Below, in pieces: positions 51,814 through 60,551 of a stretch of 64,000 nucleotides of DNA. Position numbers and translations under genes: made by a program. Under the pieces are notes generated by a model, which did not search any database, was not told where the DNA came from, and saw only the letters and a program-made list of their open reading frames with translations. The DNA lies in NCBI RefSeq assembly GCF_026652115.1, contig NZ_JAPPSQ010000003.1:186001-250000 (forward strand), given 5' to 3'. The DNA is from Algoriphagus sp. PAP.12. Its GTDB lineage: Bacteria > Bacteroidota > Bacteroidia > Cytophagales > Cyclobacteriaceae. Within the stretch, counting starts at the first letter, position 1. The number at the start of each line of letters is the position of its first letter.

Positions 51814-53286
51814 ATGAATAAATACTTCTTGGGATTGGGTTTGCTATTATTGGCAGCCAACCCCATTTTAGCCCAAAAAAATCAAGTCGAAAAATCCTTC
51901 AAGGACAAAGAGGCTATTGCTGATTTCACCTATTTGGCTTCCGACGAATTGATGGGAAGAGACCCTGCTAGACCGGAAATCGTAAAAGCATACACATACA
52001 TTGCCGACGAGCTTGAAAAAGCCGGTGCAAAACCACTTGCAGGTGCCAATGGTTTTTATCAAGATATCCCTTTTCGACTTTCTGCTCCTCCTACCAAAGG
52101 GAGTGTACAGTTTGGAAAAACCACTTACGAGCAAGGAAAGGACCTATTGGTTTTAGATGGAAAATCTATTGACGGAACCTATGAATTGGTTGATGTGGGT
52201 TTTGGTCTGGCAGAAGATTTACAAGGAAAAGATTTGAAAGGTAAAATTGCCATCTCAAATGTAGGGGCCCCAAATCGATTGGGTCCAGCTGATCTTTTTT
52301 CTTTAGGTAGAGAAAAAACAGCTTTAGCCAAAGAAGCTGGAGCCATAGCTTTGATTGAGCGATTCAATGTTCCTTCAGTTCCATGGCAAATGGCTGCAAA
52401 TTATTTGAATAGAACTACACTAGGTATCGATCAGGGCGCCAGTTCAGACTTGCCTTATATTTGGGTGAAAGATTTGGACAACACCATCAGAACAGCCATG
52501 AGCCAGGATAATCTTTCTAGCTCTACGCTTCAGATTGAAGGAAAAACTTCCAAATCCATTGAAGGTAAAAATGTCATAGCCTACATAGAAGGTACCGACC
52601 CTGAATTGAAAGATGAATACATCATGCTTTCAGCTCACTATGATCACGTGGGTGTAGGAAGGCCGGATGCAGAAGGTGATTCTATTTACAACGGAGCTAG
52701 AGATAATGCTGTTGGTACAGTAGCCGTAATGAATGCAGCTAGATATTTTGCTAAAAACCCACCAAAAAGATCCATTTTATTGGCTCTTTGGACGGCCGAA
52801 GAAAAGGGATTGTTGGGGTCAAGATATTTCGCTGAAAATCCATTGGTTCCTTTGGATGAAATCATCTATAACTTAAACATAGACAATGGCGGTTATAATG
52901 ATACCTCGGTGATCACAGTAATTGGTTTAGGAAGAACTACTGGTGACTTCCACATCAATCAAGCGGTGGCTGAAATCGGATTGGAAGCAATTGCTGACCC
53001 ATCTCCTGAGCAGGGTTTGTACGACCGTTCTGACAACGTAAATTTTGCCAGAAAAGGAATCCCAGCACCGACCTTCTCTTTAGGTTTCCGTGCATTTGAT
53101 GATGAAATCCAAAAGTATTACCACAAGCCTGGAGATCATGTCGATAACTTTGACTTGGACTACGCAGTGAAATATTGGAAAGCCTTTATACTTTCGGCTG
53201 AAATGATAGCCAATGATCCAAATCAACCAACTTGGGTTGCAGGTGACAAATACGAAGAGGCTGGAAAAAGTCTTTACGGCAAATAA
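51814..53286 (+). CDS. M28 family metallopeptidase, exported
   Basis: A 490-residue peptidase with signal peptide (ends ILAQK). Zinc ligands appear at His275 in SAHYDHVGVG, Asp297 in GARDNAVG, and Glu329/Glu330 in TAEEKGLLGS, as expected for M28 aminopeptidases, with an inserted PA-like domain around residues 120-230. All catalytic residues are present, so it is probably an active aminopeptidase in the periplasm or outside. 43-bp gap to the next terminator-like hairpin. Confidence 0.93.
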   Translation: MNKYFLGLGLLLLAANPILAQKNQVEKSFKDKEAIADFTYLASDELMGRDPARPEIVKAYTYIADELEKAGAKPLAGANGFYQDIPFRLSAPPTKGSVQFGKTTYEQGKDLLVLDGKSIDGTYELVDVGFGLAEDLQGKDLKGKIAISNVGAPNRLGPADLFSLGREKTALAKEAGAIALIERFNVPSVPWQMAANYLNRTTLGIDQGASSDLPYIWVKDLDNTIRTAMSQDNLSSSTLQIEGKTSKSIEGKNVIAYIEGTDPELKDEYIMLSAHYDHVGVGRPDAEGDSIYNGARDNAVGTVAVMNAARYFAKNPPKRSILLALWTAEEKGLLGSRYFAENPLVPLDEIIYNLNIDNGGYNDTSVITVIGLGRTTGDFHINQAVAEIGLEAIADPSPEQGLYDRSDNVNFARKGIPAPTFSLGFRAFDDEIQKYYHKPGDHVDNFDLDYAVKYWKAFILSAEMIANDPNQPTWVAGDKYEEAGKSLYGK

Positions 53287-53308
53287 TAATTGCCAGCCTT
53301 ATAATTTG

Positions 53309-53340
53309 AAAGCAAGTCATTTGAAGGCTTGCTTTTCTTT
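53309..53340 (+). terminator. Terminator after the M28 gene
   Basis: AAAGCAAG (53309-53316) pairs with CTTGCTTT (53328-53335), followed by T-rich sequence. Confidence 0.55.
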
Positions 53341-53385
53341 TTGCCGAATATTCTCAATATTAAATTCTTGCAAAACTCTCTTCCA

Positions 53386-54396
53386 ATGAACTGGATCTTT
53401 ATTCCATTTTTTCTAAGCTTATTTTCCCTGATTTCCAATTCGGAATCTCAAAACCATACTTTTCAAAATCCAGTTTTTGAACCTGTTTTAGCGGACCCAA
53501 CAGTGCTAAGAATTGGGAATCAATTTTATGCCTATGGAACAGAGGACAATTGGGCTGAGGAAGGCGGATATCATTTGGTTCCGGTTTTAAAATCCAGGGA
53601 TTTAATCCACTGGGAATTGCAAGGAGATTCATTTGAATCCAAACCCAACTGGAAACCCAAAGGAGGAATTTGGGCTCCAGATGTTACTGAGGTAGATGGT
53701 CAATTTTATATGTATTATTCTTTTTCGACTTGGGGAGATCCAAATCCAGGAATCGGATTGGCCATATCCAAAACTCCAAACGGGCCTTTTATTGATCAAG
53801 GACCCGTATTAACCTCAGAAGAAATTGGAGTAAAAAACTCCATTGATCCATTTTATTGGGAGGAAAATGGAAAGAAATACTTGATCTGTGGGAGTTTCCA
53901 CGGACTATATTTAACCGAACTCTCCAAGGAAGGTAAAAAGGCCATAGGTGAAAAAATCCATTTAGCTGGGAATCATTTGGAAGCCTCCTATATCCATTTT
54001 AGAAATGGCTTTTACTATTTATTTGGCTCGGCTGGAACTTGCTGTGAAGGTGAAAACAGCAGCTACAGGATTTTGGTTGGCAGAGCAAGAAAGCTAGAAG
54101 GTCCTTATTTGGATCAACATGGAAAATCTCTTTTGGAGGAAGGGTCAGGAACTTTGGTATTACAAGGAAATGATCAGGTCGCCGGGCCGGGACACAATGC
54201 AGAAATCATCACAGATGATCACAATCAAGATTGGTTACTATATCATGGGATGTTGCGCACCAAAGCCCGACTTTCAAATGGAGCTAACAGAAGATCTCTT
54301 TTTCTGGATCCTATCCAATGGGTATCAGATTGGCCGACAATTCTGAATCAGTCGCCCAATTTGAAAGAACAAACGGCTCCTTATTTCCAAGAATGA
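53386..54396 (+). CDS. Glycoside hydrolase family 43 (arabinanase/xylosidase-like), secreted
   Basis: The frame can open with TTG at 53329, but the ATG at 53386 gives a signal peptide (NWIFIPFFLSLFSLISNSES) and 336 aa. GH43 catalytic residues are visible: general base Asp37 in ADPTV, pKa modulator Asp154 in SIDPFYW, and acid Glu199 in LEASYIHF. It should act on arabinan- or xylan-type chains. Its stop abuts the stop of the convergent nucleoside transporter gene with no gap. Confidence 0.9.
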   Translation: MNWIFIPFFLSLFSLISNSESQNHTFQNPVFEPVLADPTVLRIGNQFYAYGTEDNWAEEGGYHLVPVLKSRDLIHWELQGDSFESKPNWKPKGGIWAPDVTEVDGQFYMYYSFSTWGDPNPGIGLAISKTPNGPFIDQGPVLTSEEIGVKNSIDPFYWEENGKKYLICGSFHGLYLTELSKEGKKAIGEKIHLAGNHLEASYIHFRNGFYYLFGSAGTCCEGENSSYRILVGRARKLEGPYLDQHGKSLLEEGSGTLVLQGNDQVAGPGHNAEIITDDHNQDWLLYHGMLRTKARLSNGANRRSLFLDPIQWVSDWPTILNQSPNLKEQTAPYFQE

Positions 54397-55680
54397 TTAG
54401 AAAAGCATTCCTGCGATGGTAGCAGTCATCAAACAGGCCAATGAAGCTGCCATCAATGATTTCAAGCCCAATCTACTCAAATTCCCCTGCTGATTTGGAG
54501 CAATGATGCTTATTCCTCCCAACTGAATTGCAATAGATGAGAAATTGGAGAAACCACAAAGGGCATAAGTTGCAATAACAATGGATTTGGCAGATAGCGA
54601 TCCAACTTCCTTCATTTCTGAAAGAGATAAATAGGCTACAAACTCATTGATCACAGTTTTTTGCCCCAATAAACTTCCTACTTGAAGGGTATCACCCCAC
54701 TCCACTCCGATTACCCAGGCAAATACCCGGAAAATCTGGCCAAAAATGTATTCCAGAGAGAATCCATCAAATTGACCATTGGTAGAACTTGCCACAAAGG
54801 CATTCAAACCGGTAAACTCTCCAATGACACCAGCTAACACATAATTAATGGCTGCAATAACGGCGATAAATGCCAACAGCATAGCACCCACATTCAAGGC
54901 TAATTTAAGACCATCAGAGGCACCAATGGACATGGCATCAATCAAATTGACTCCCAAACTCTCTTTATTGACCTCCAGTTTATCCTGAATCAATTCTTTT
55001 TCTGTCTCAGGAATAAAAATCTTAGAAAGAACAATCGCAGCCGGAGCATTCATAATACTTGCACCCAAAAGATAAGCAGCAAATCTACTTTGCTCTTCGA
55101 GGCTATCTCCTCCCAAAAAGGCCACGTAACCTGCCAATACACCTCCGGCAATGGTGGCCATCCCACCTGTCATCAGACACATCAATTCTGACTTGCTCAT
55201 CTGAGGTATAAAAGGTCTGACAAGCAATGGTGCTTCAGTCTGGCCAAGGAATATATTGCCAGCAGCTGATAAACTCTCCGGACCGGAAAGCCTCATGGTT
55301 CTTGCCATTACCCAAGCAATGGCAAATACGATTTTTTGAAGAATTCCCAGGTAGTACAATCCAGCAGAAACCGTTGAGAAAAAGACAATTGTAGGCAAAA
55401 CCTTAAAGGCAAAGATGAATCCGTATGTATCACCAGCTAAATCTCCAAATATGAAGCGAGCTCCATCTTCAGAGAAGCTTAGAAACTTCACAAAACCATC
55501 TGAAAGCAAAGAAAAGCCGGAAGCTACAATAGGTACTTTGGTGATCAAAAACCCAAAAATCAATTGGAGGGTAATACCTATTCCAACCAATCTCCAATCG
55601 ATCTTTTTTTTATTGTTTGAGAATATATAGGCTACACCTACAATGACAAGTAGTCCAAGGACTCCTCTTATATAATCCAT
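54397..55680 (-). CDS. Concentrative nucleoside transporter (NupC type)
   Basis: The frame opens with a TTG at 55728, but the ATG at 55680 (MDYIRGVLGLLVIVGVAYIF) is the better start, giving 427 aa. Multiple helices plus the CNT signature (FLGQTEAPLLVRPFIP) indicate a sodium- or proton-coupled nucleoside importer. Downstream of the bifunctional nuclease gene, from which a terminator separates it. Confidence 0.92.
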   Translation of the reverse strand: MDYIRGVLGLLVIVGVAYIFSNNKKKIDWRLVGIGITLQLIFGFLITKVPIVASGFSLLSDGFVKFLSFSEDGARFIFGDLAGDTYGFIFAFKVLPTIVFFSTVSAGLYYLGILQKIVFAIAWVMARTMRLSGPESLSAAGNIFLGQTEAPLLVRPFIPQMSKSELMCLMTGGMATIAGGVLAGYVAFLGGDSLEEQSRFAAYLLGASIMNAPAAIVLSKIFIPETEKELIQDKLEVNKESLGVNLIDAMSIGASDGLKLALNVGAMLLAFIAVIAAINYVLAGVIGEFTGLNAFVASSTNGQFDGFSLEYIFGQIFRVFAWVIGVEWGDTLQVGSLLGQKTVINEFVAYLSLSEMKEVGSLSAKSIVIATYALCGFSNFSSIAIQLGGISIIAPNQQGNLSRLGLKSLMAASLACLMTATIAGMLF

Positions 55681-55727
55681 GTGCGATAGTTTCGAATAAA
55701 GCGCTAAAAATAGGGAAGTCAGAGGCA

Positions 55728-55758
55728 AGAAAAAAGTCCTGATTTCTCAGGACTTTAA
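55728..55758 (-). terminator. Terminator after the bifunctional nuclease gene
   Basis: AAAGTCCTGA and TCAGGACTTT form a perfect 10-bp stem with a 4-nt loop, followed on the minus strand by a T run. Confidence 0.85.
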
Positions 55759-55763
55759 ATTCA

Positions 55764-56360
55764 TTAGTTTCTTTTATTGATTTCGTCTCGAATTCTTGCG
55801 GCTTTCTCATAATCTTCATTGGAAATAGCCTTGTCAAGCATTTGGTTGAGCTTATCTAGGCTATAATCTTTCAATGAAGGTTCCTTTTTTGTTGGAAACT
55901 TTTGAGCGGGCTCAGGTTTGGAAGTCTGACTTTCCTGACCTTCCACTTCATAATGTTCGACTGCTCCTTCTGACATGGCTTTTTCACTACAGAAAATTGG
56001 ACAGCCAAATCGAATGGCGATGGCAATCGCATCTGAAGGTCTGGCATCAATTTCAGCGTCGATACGTTCGCTTTTACACTGAATTTTGGCATAAAAAACA
56101 CCTTCCTTCATATCAGTAATCACGATCTGATCAATATCAAAATTGAACCCATGCGCAAAGGATTTGAAAAGGTCATGGGTCATAGGCCTGTTGGGGATGA
56201 TTTTTTCAATCTCCAGAGCAATAGCCTGCGCTTCAAACATTCCAATGACAATCGGTAATCTCCTGATTCCCCCTACCTCTCCCAGTACCAGAGTGAATGA
56301 CCCTGATTGGGAATGGTTGGACGAAAGGCCCAAAATCTCAAGTTCTATGAGTTTCTCCAC
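55764..56360 (-). CDS. Bifunctional nuclease family (DUF151) protein with C-terminal UVR motif
   Basis: A 198-residue protein. The N-terminal DUF151/BFN domain (about 1-135) includes RRLPIVIGMFEAQAIALEI and DARPSDAIAIAIRFGCPIF; the linker is Lys/Pro-rich; the C-terminal UvrB/UvrC-like helix is DKAISNEDYEKAARIRDEI. BFN proteins are described as RNase/DNase or stress factors; the role here is unproven. It lies 6 bp downstream of etfA on the same strand. Confidence 0.92.
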   Translation of the reverse strand: MEKLIELEILGLSSNHSQSGSFTLVLGEVGGIRRLPIVIGMFEAQAIALEIEKIIPNRPMTHDLFKSFAHGFNFDIDQIVITDMKEGVFYAKIQCKSERIDAEIDARPSDAIAIAIRFGCPIFCSEKAMSEGAVEHYEVEGQESQTSKPEPAQKFPTKKEPSLKDYSLDKLNQMLDKAISNEDYEKAARIRDEINKRN

Positions 56361-56366
56361 AAAAAT

Positions 56367-57335
56367 TTAAAGTTCTGCTTTTAGTGCTTCGTTTAATTTA
56401 GGAACAACTTCAAATGCATCTCCAACAATCCCGTAATCCGCAGCTTTGAAAAATGGAGCTTCTGGATCCTTATTGATTACGACTATACATTTAGATGAAT
56501 TGACCCCTGCAAGATGCTGAATCGCACCTGAAATTCCTATTGCGATGTACAAACTAGGTGCAACTTTCACTCCTGTCTGTCCAACGTGCTCATGATGAGG
56601 TCTCCATCCCATGTCAGATACTGGCTTAGAACAACCTGTCGCCGCTCCCAAAGTTTTCGCCAAATCCTCAATCATTCCCCAATTTTCAGGGCCTTTCATT
56701 CCACGACCTCCAGACACTACAATATCAGCTTCCGGTAGAAGCACTTCACCGGTTGCTCTTTCTGTAGAAACAATTTTAGAAGCAAAATCAGAATCAGGAA
56801 TAGATACTTCCAAAGCTTCAACAGCGGCATCTCCACCATCAGTTTTTAGATCAACGGCATTTTTCTTCACTGCCAAGATCTTATTGACTGTAGTCAAGCT
56901 TGTTTCAGCAAATGCCTTTCCGGTATAGATACTTCTTTTCACCAAGTATCCGCCATCCGTATTTGGCAATTCCACAACATTGGATACCAATCCTGCTTTG
57001 ATTTTAATAGACAATCGAGCTGCAACAGCATCTCCTAAAGAAGACTTTGCCAAAACGACTGTACTTGCGCCTGCTTTTTCAAAAGCTTGAGCAACCGCAG
57101 TTGCATGCGCTTGGATGACTCCTGCATCTAATCTTGCATCAGAAACCTGCAATACTTTTACAGCTCCAGCTTTTCCTACTGCAGCTAGTTCAGCCTGGTC
57201 AATACTTCCCAATGCCAACGCTACTACATCTCCTTCTCCTGTTTTTACTGCCAAAGCATTCGCAAAGGAAACAGCCTCCAAGCTGGTTTTCTTTACTTTT
57301 CCTTCGGCATGTTCTATATATACTAAAACGGACAT
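56367..57335 (-). CDS. etfA: Electron transfer flavoprotein alpha subunit
   Basis: A 322-residue EtfA. The C-terminal FAD-binding part shows GGRGMKGPENW, GQTGVKVAPSLYIAIGISGA and IVVINKDPEAPFFKAADYG, the family signature. Forms a heterodimer with EtfB, taking electrons from acyl-CoA dehydrogenases. It is followed by the nuclease gene after 6 bp and preceded by etfB (35-bp gap), so a cotranscript etfB-etfA is probable. Confidence 0.97.
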   Translation of the reverse strand: MSVLVYIEHAEGKVKKTSLEAVSFANALAVKTGEGDVVALALGSIDQAELAAVGKAGAVKVLQVSDARLDAGVIQAHATAVAQAFEKAGASTVVLAKSSLGDAVAARLSIKIKAGLVSNVVELPNTDGGYLVKRSIYTGKAFAETSLTTVNKILAVKKNAVDLKTDGGDAAVEALEVSIPDSDFASKIVSTERATGEVLLPEADIVVSGGRGMKGPENWGMIEDLAKTLGAATGCSKPVSDMGWRPHHEHVGQTGVKVAPSLYIAIGISGAIQHLAGVNSSKCIVVINKDPEAPFFKAADYGIVGDAFEVVPKLNEALKAEL

Positions 57336-57370
57336 ATTCTATTGATTTATCGTAAGTTATTAAAAATTGC

Positions 57371-58108
57371 TTAAAGTACTTTTGCTTCGTTTTTCAACAA
57401 TTTCACCAACTCAGACACATTGTCTTTGTCGATCAACTTCACTGCTCCTTTAGCTGGAGGAAGTTCATACTTTACAGCAACTGCTTGGGTTTCTTCGGAT
57501 ACTGGCTCCACTACATTCAATGGCTTAGTTCTCGCAGACATGATCCCTCTCATGTTTGGGATTTTCCACTCAGCGATAGGTTCCTGACATCCCGCGATCA
57601 AAGGCAAAGAAGCTTCAACTACTTCCTTTCCACCTTCAATCTCTCTGGACATAGTGACGGATGTACCATCCAAATCCAATTTCATAACTGGAGAAAATGA
57701 AGGAATTCCCAAAATCTCTCCAACCATTCCATGGACCATTCCGCCATTGAAATCGATCGATTCTCTACCCATCAAAATCAAATCATATCCTCCTTCTTTT
57801 GCATAATGAGCAATTTGCTCAGCTACGAAAAAAGAATCCTTTGGACTGGCATTAACTCGGATCGCCTCATCGGCACCGATTGCCAAAGCTTTTCTTAAAG
57901 TAGGTTCCGTTTCAGATTCACCTACATTCAAAACCGTTAATTTTCCACTGGTTTGATCTCTCAATTCCACAGCTCTCGCCAAGGCATAATCATCATATGG
58001 TCCAATAATGAACTGAACCCCAGTGGTATCAAATTTGGTATTGTCGGCTGTAAACTGAATCTTGGAAGTAGTGTCCGGCACGTGGGTTATACAAACAAGA
58101 ATCTTCAT
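57371..58108 (-). CDS. etfB: Electron transfer flavoprotein beta subunit
   Basis: A 245-residue EtfB with MKILVCITHVPDTTSKIQF at the N-terminus, the typical FIIGPYDDYALARAVELRD, and VEASLPLIAGCQEPIAEW, which are AMP-site signatures. Partner of EtfA encoded next. Divergent from the small TPR gene over 74 bp. Confidence 0.97.
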   Translation of the reverse strand: MKILVCITHVPDTTSKIQFTADNTKFDTTGVQFIIGPYDDYALARAVELRDQTSGKLTVLNVGESETEPTLRKALAIGADEAIRVNASPKDSFFVAEQIAHYAKEGGYDLILMGRESIDFNGGMVHGMVGEILGIPSFSPVMKLDLDGTSVTMSREIEGGKEVVEASLPLIAGCQEPIAEWKIPNMRGIMSARTKPLNVVEPVSEETQAVAVKYELPPAKGAVKLIDKDNVSELVKLLKNEAKVL

Positions 58109-58182
58109 TGGTTTCGGATTAGATTATTTTAGTTTTATTTCGCGTGAAAATAACAGTCATCCCTTAATTAAAAAAACAATTC

Positions 58183-58515
58183 ATGGGCAATTTAGACCGT
58201 ATTGAGCTACTGAGACAATTTATTTCTGAGGAACCGGAAAACCCTTTCAACCTATATGCTTTAGCTCTTGAGCTCCAAGAAACAGAACCCAAAGAGTCCG
58301 ATGAACTCTTCAATCAACTTCTCCATGAATTCCCAGAATACCTTCCTACTTACTATCCCGCAGCACATTTCTTTGCAGAATGGGATGAATTAGAAAAGGC
58401 GAAAGAAACCTTTGAAAAAGGTATCGACTTGGCCAAAACCAAGCTAGAAACCAAGACTTTACAAGAGCTAAACAATGCCTATCAAAACTTCCTTTTTGAA
58501 AACGACCTAGATTGA
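58183..58515 (+). CDS. Small TPR-like protein (110 aa)
   Basis: A fully helical 110-residue protein with tetratricopeptide-type repeats, e.g. NPFNLYALALELQETEPKES then DELFNQLLHEFPEYLPTYY and AAHFFAEWDELEKAKETFEKG. No signal peptide. Probably a scaffold or binding protein in the cytoplasm. Its stop abuts the stop of the convergent patatin gene. Confidence 0.85.
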   Translation: MGNLDRIELLRQFISEEPENPFNLYALALELQETEPKESDELFNQLLHEFPEYLPTYYPAAHFFAEWDELEKAKETFEKGIDLAKTKLETKTLQELNNAYQNFLFENDLD

Positions 58516-59691
58516 TCAAACTTTAAATTGCTCCGGAAAATGCTCAGGTTTTAATTCCTGAGCTCCAGCCTGATAGCCCAAATCATATAGCTTTTCACAG
58601 TTTTTGGCATTATCCATCGCTGCTAGATCATCTGCATCTTTTTGGGTATAAGGTTTCTCTGGTTTAAAGCGCTCATTCAAATCCACCGGATCCAAAAACA
58701 CATTATAACGCAGATAATGGATCAGGCCTTTTTTTCTTCCCGGTTCATCACTCAAAATATCATCTTCCAAAGCGGTGACCTCTGAGTCAATTTCAACACT
58801 GGTGGGTGAATTAGAAAGCCACTGGAGTATTTGTTGGTTTTGCCAGCTAGCATCCTGCATAAACATCTCAGGAAGATTAGCTGCCCAATTGAGCAAAGTG
58901 CTCTTTCCGATATTCTTGGGCATCTTTTTCCAGCGAGTCATTCCTGTGCCTACAGACACGATCATCAGATTGTCCTCTCCCATGTTCCAGCGATAAGGAA
59001 AGCCTTTCAACGTTGCCACCATCAAACATTGAAGTGCTGGATTATTGGCCATACTCACTCCCCCATCCACAAATGCTGCAAACCCATTATCTCCTCCTAC
59101 TTCGATGGATTGAGGTAAAAAATAAGTAGGCGCTGCAGCACTGGCCCTGACACATTTCCAGATGGGAATGGCTTTATTATTTCCATTGCCAGAATCATAA
59201 AACTTGCCTTTTGGATGATTATTAAGTGGCCAAACTGAATTTGTATCAGCTCGTTTGGCAACGATTACCAAGGCGGTCTTGACGGCTTCCTGATCTCCCA
59301 GTAAAGTATCCCCAAACACATTTTGAAGTTCCTTCACCAATGCCTTATCATCGTATTTTGCTTTCAGCAAATCATCAATTTCAAAGATCCGGTACCACTT
59401 GTATTTTTTGCCAAAAATTTTGGTCCCCAGTTCAAAATACTTGTCTTTGATTTCATCCACACTCATGCCTTTTGCCAAAGCAGCTGCGATAATAGAACCT
59501 GTACTGGTACCTCCAATCATATCAAAATACTCACAAAGCAGCATTTCCGGATTGTCATGTTGCTTTCTGATAATATCCTCTAAATGCTTGAGGTACCCAA
59601 GTGTCAAGGCTCCCCGAATTCCCCCTCCATCCAATGCGAGTATCCTTTTCTTACCAGTATTTGGATCAAATTTTTCAGCCAGAGTTTTCAT
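58516..59691 (-). CDS. Patatin-like phospholipase (391 aa)
   Basis: A patatin domain over about residues 15-230: oxyanion hole GGGIRG at 22-27, nucleophile Ser63 in GTSTG (61-65), and the catalytic Asp in FVDGGVSMANNP. The dyad is complete. The C-terminal part is mixed. Likely a lipid acyl hydrolase. No signal peptide, and no secretion or CD-NTase gene is adjacent. Confidence 0.92.
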   Translation of the reverse strand: MKTLAEKFDPNTGKKRILALDGGGIRGALTLGYLKHLEDIIRKQHDNPEMLLCEYFDMIGGTSTGSIIAAALAKGMSVDEIKDKYFELGTKIFGKKYKWYRIFEIDDLLKAKYDDKALVKELQNVFGDTLLGDQEAVKTALVIVAKRADTNSVWPLNNHPKGKFYDSGNGNNKAIPIWKCVRASAAAPTYFLPQSIEVGGDNGFAAFVDGGVSMANNPALQCLMVATLKGFPYRWNMGEDNLMIVSVGTGMTRWKKMPKNIGKSTLLNWAANLPEMFMQDASWQNQQILQWLSNSPTSVEIDSEVTALEDDILSDEPGRKKGLIHYLRYNVFLDPVDLNERFKPEKPYTQKDADDLAAMDNAKNCEKLYDLGYQAGAQELKPEHFPEQFKV

Positions 59692-59775
59692 AAAAATTCT
59701 ATTAAATTGATTAAAAATTATTCCTATTCAATTTAGTAATTTGAATTTCAGTACTTTAGTGAAAAGCCAATTTTT

Positions 59776-60270
59776 ATGCAAGTTTCTCAAAAACAGATGC
59801 TAGAGCACTTCCTTCCAATTTTTAAAAGTCAAGGGAAGCAATACCTAAAAACTTCTTTGATCAAAGCAAAAAAAGCTGTGGAAGGTGAAACAGTCTTTAC
59901 GAAAACCTCTGATGGAATAGAAACCAAGAATACTGCTCAAAAGGGGGATTATTTGGTAGAAAATCAAACTAGTTCTTCTGAATTGTATTTGGTCAGAGAA
60001 AATTCTTTTGAGAAGCGCTATGAAATGAAAGAAGCTTTGGAGAAAGGTTGGGCAACCTACCAATCCAAAATCACCATCTGGGCTATTGAAATTTCTGAAA
60101 AAGACATTTCTGATTTGGGTAAAAATGAAGAAATCTGCTTTGAAGCTTCTTGGGGTGAATCCATGATCTTAAAACCTGGTGATTTTTTGGTGACTTCCCC
60201 AGATTTTGATGAAGTCTATAGAATTGCCAGAAAGGAGTTTGGAGAGACTTATAGGTTGTTTAGTTCCTAA
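59776..60270 (+). CDS. PGDYG-domain-like small protein (164 aa)
   Basis: An N-terminal helix then two similar Gly-Asp turns: AQKGDYLVENQ (about residue 55) and LKPGDFLVTSPDFDEVYRIA (about 135). The second has the PGD signature of the PGDYG family of unknown function. No membrane segment. Divergent from the patatin gene over 84 bp. Confidence 0.7.
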   Translation: MQVSQKQMLEHFLPIFKSQGKQYLKTSLIKAKKAVEGETVFTKTSDGIETKNTAQKGDYLVENQTSSSELYLVRENSFEKRYEMKEALEKGWATYQSKITIWAIEISEKDISDLGKNEEICFEASWGESMILKPGDFLVTSPDFDEVYRIARKEFGETYRLFSS

Positions 60271-60285
60271 TAGCCTTCGTTCCCG

Positions 60286-60472
60286 TCTTCACCAACGACT
60301 TGATTCTACTCTAGTCTCAAATCCTTGCCCTCGATCGTGTCTCCACGAACGGTTTGATACTACACTAGGTCTGAAGCCCACCTGTTTATTTAAGCATTTC
60401 CCTGCCCTCGATCGTGTCTCCACGAACGGTTTGATACTACACTAGGTCTGAGGCCCACCTGTTTATTTAAGC
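60286..60472. repeat. Tandem array of about 77 bp units with a diverged first unit
   Basis: Two near-identical 77-bp-period units (60326-60402 and 60403-60472; one substitution seen, GAAG/GAGG) each begin TGCCCTCGATCGTGTCTCC and end in TTATTTAAGC. An earlier, degenerate partial copy lies at 60286-60325. It is GC-richer than the surrounding genes and has no coding capacity that I trust. Confidence 0.75.
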
Positions 60473-60492
60473 TTTTTGTTCCCAATATGATC

Positions 60493-60530
60493 CGTGGAGA
60501 CCTACCTTCCGTAGGCAGGCACGTATCAGG
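60493..60530. repeat. Inverted-repeat segment following the tandem array
   Basis: CGTGGAGAC here is the reverse complement of GTCTCCACG found in both array units, and CCTACCTTCCGTAGG forms its own small hairpin. The whole 60271-60551 gap (281 bp) therefore looks like a compound dispersed repeat. No gene is seen in it. Confidence 0.55.
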
Positions 60531-60551
60531 GCAAAAAGTACCCAAAAGTCT

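Noticed and set aside
58516-59691. Patatin as a CBASS effector
   Set aside because: No CD-NTase, Cap2/Cap3 or other defence gene adjoins it; a lone patatin is a common lipase.
60326-60472. Tandem repeat as CRISPR
   Set aside because: Repeat length (77 bp) is too large, only two near-complete units exist, there are no spacers, and no cas genes are near.
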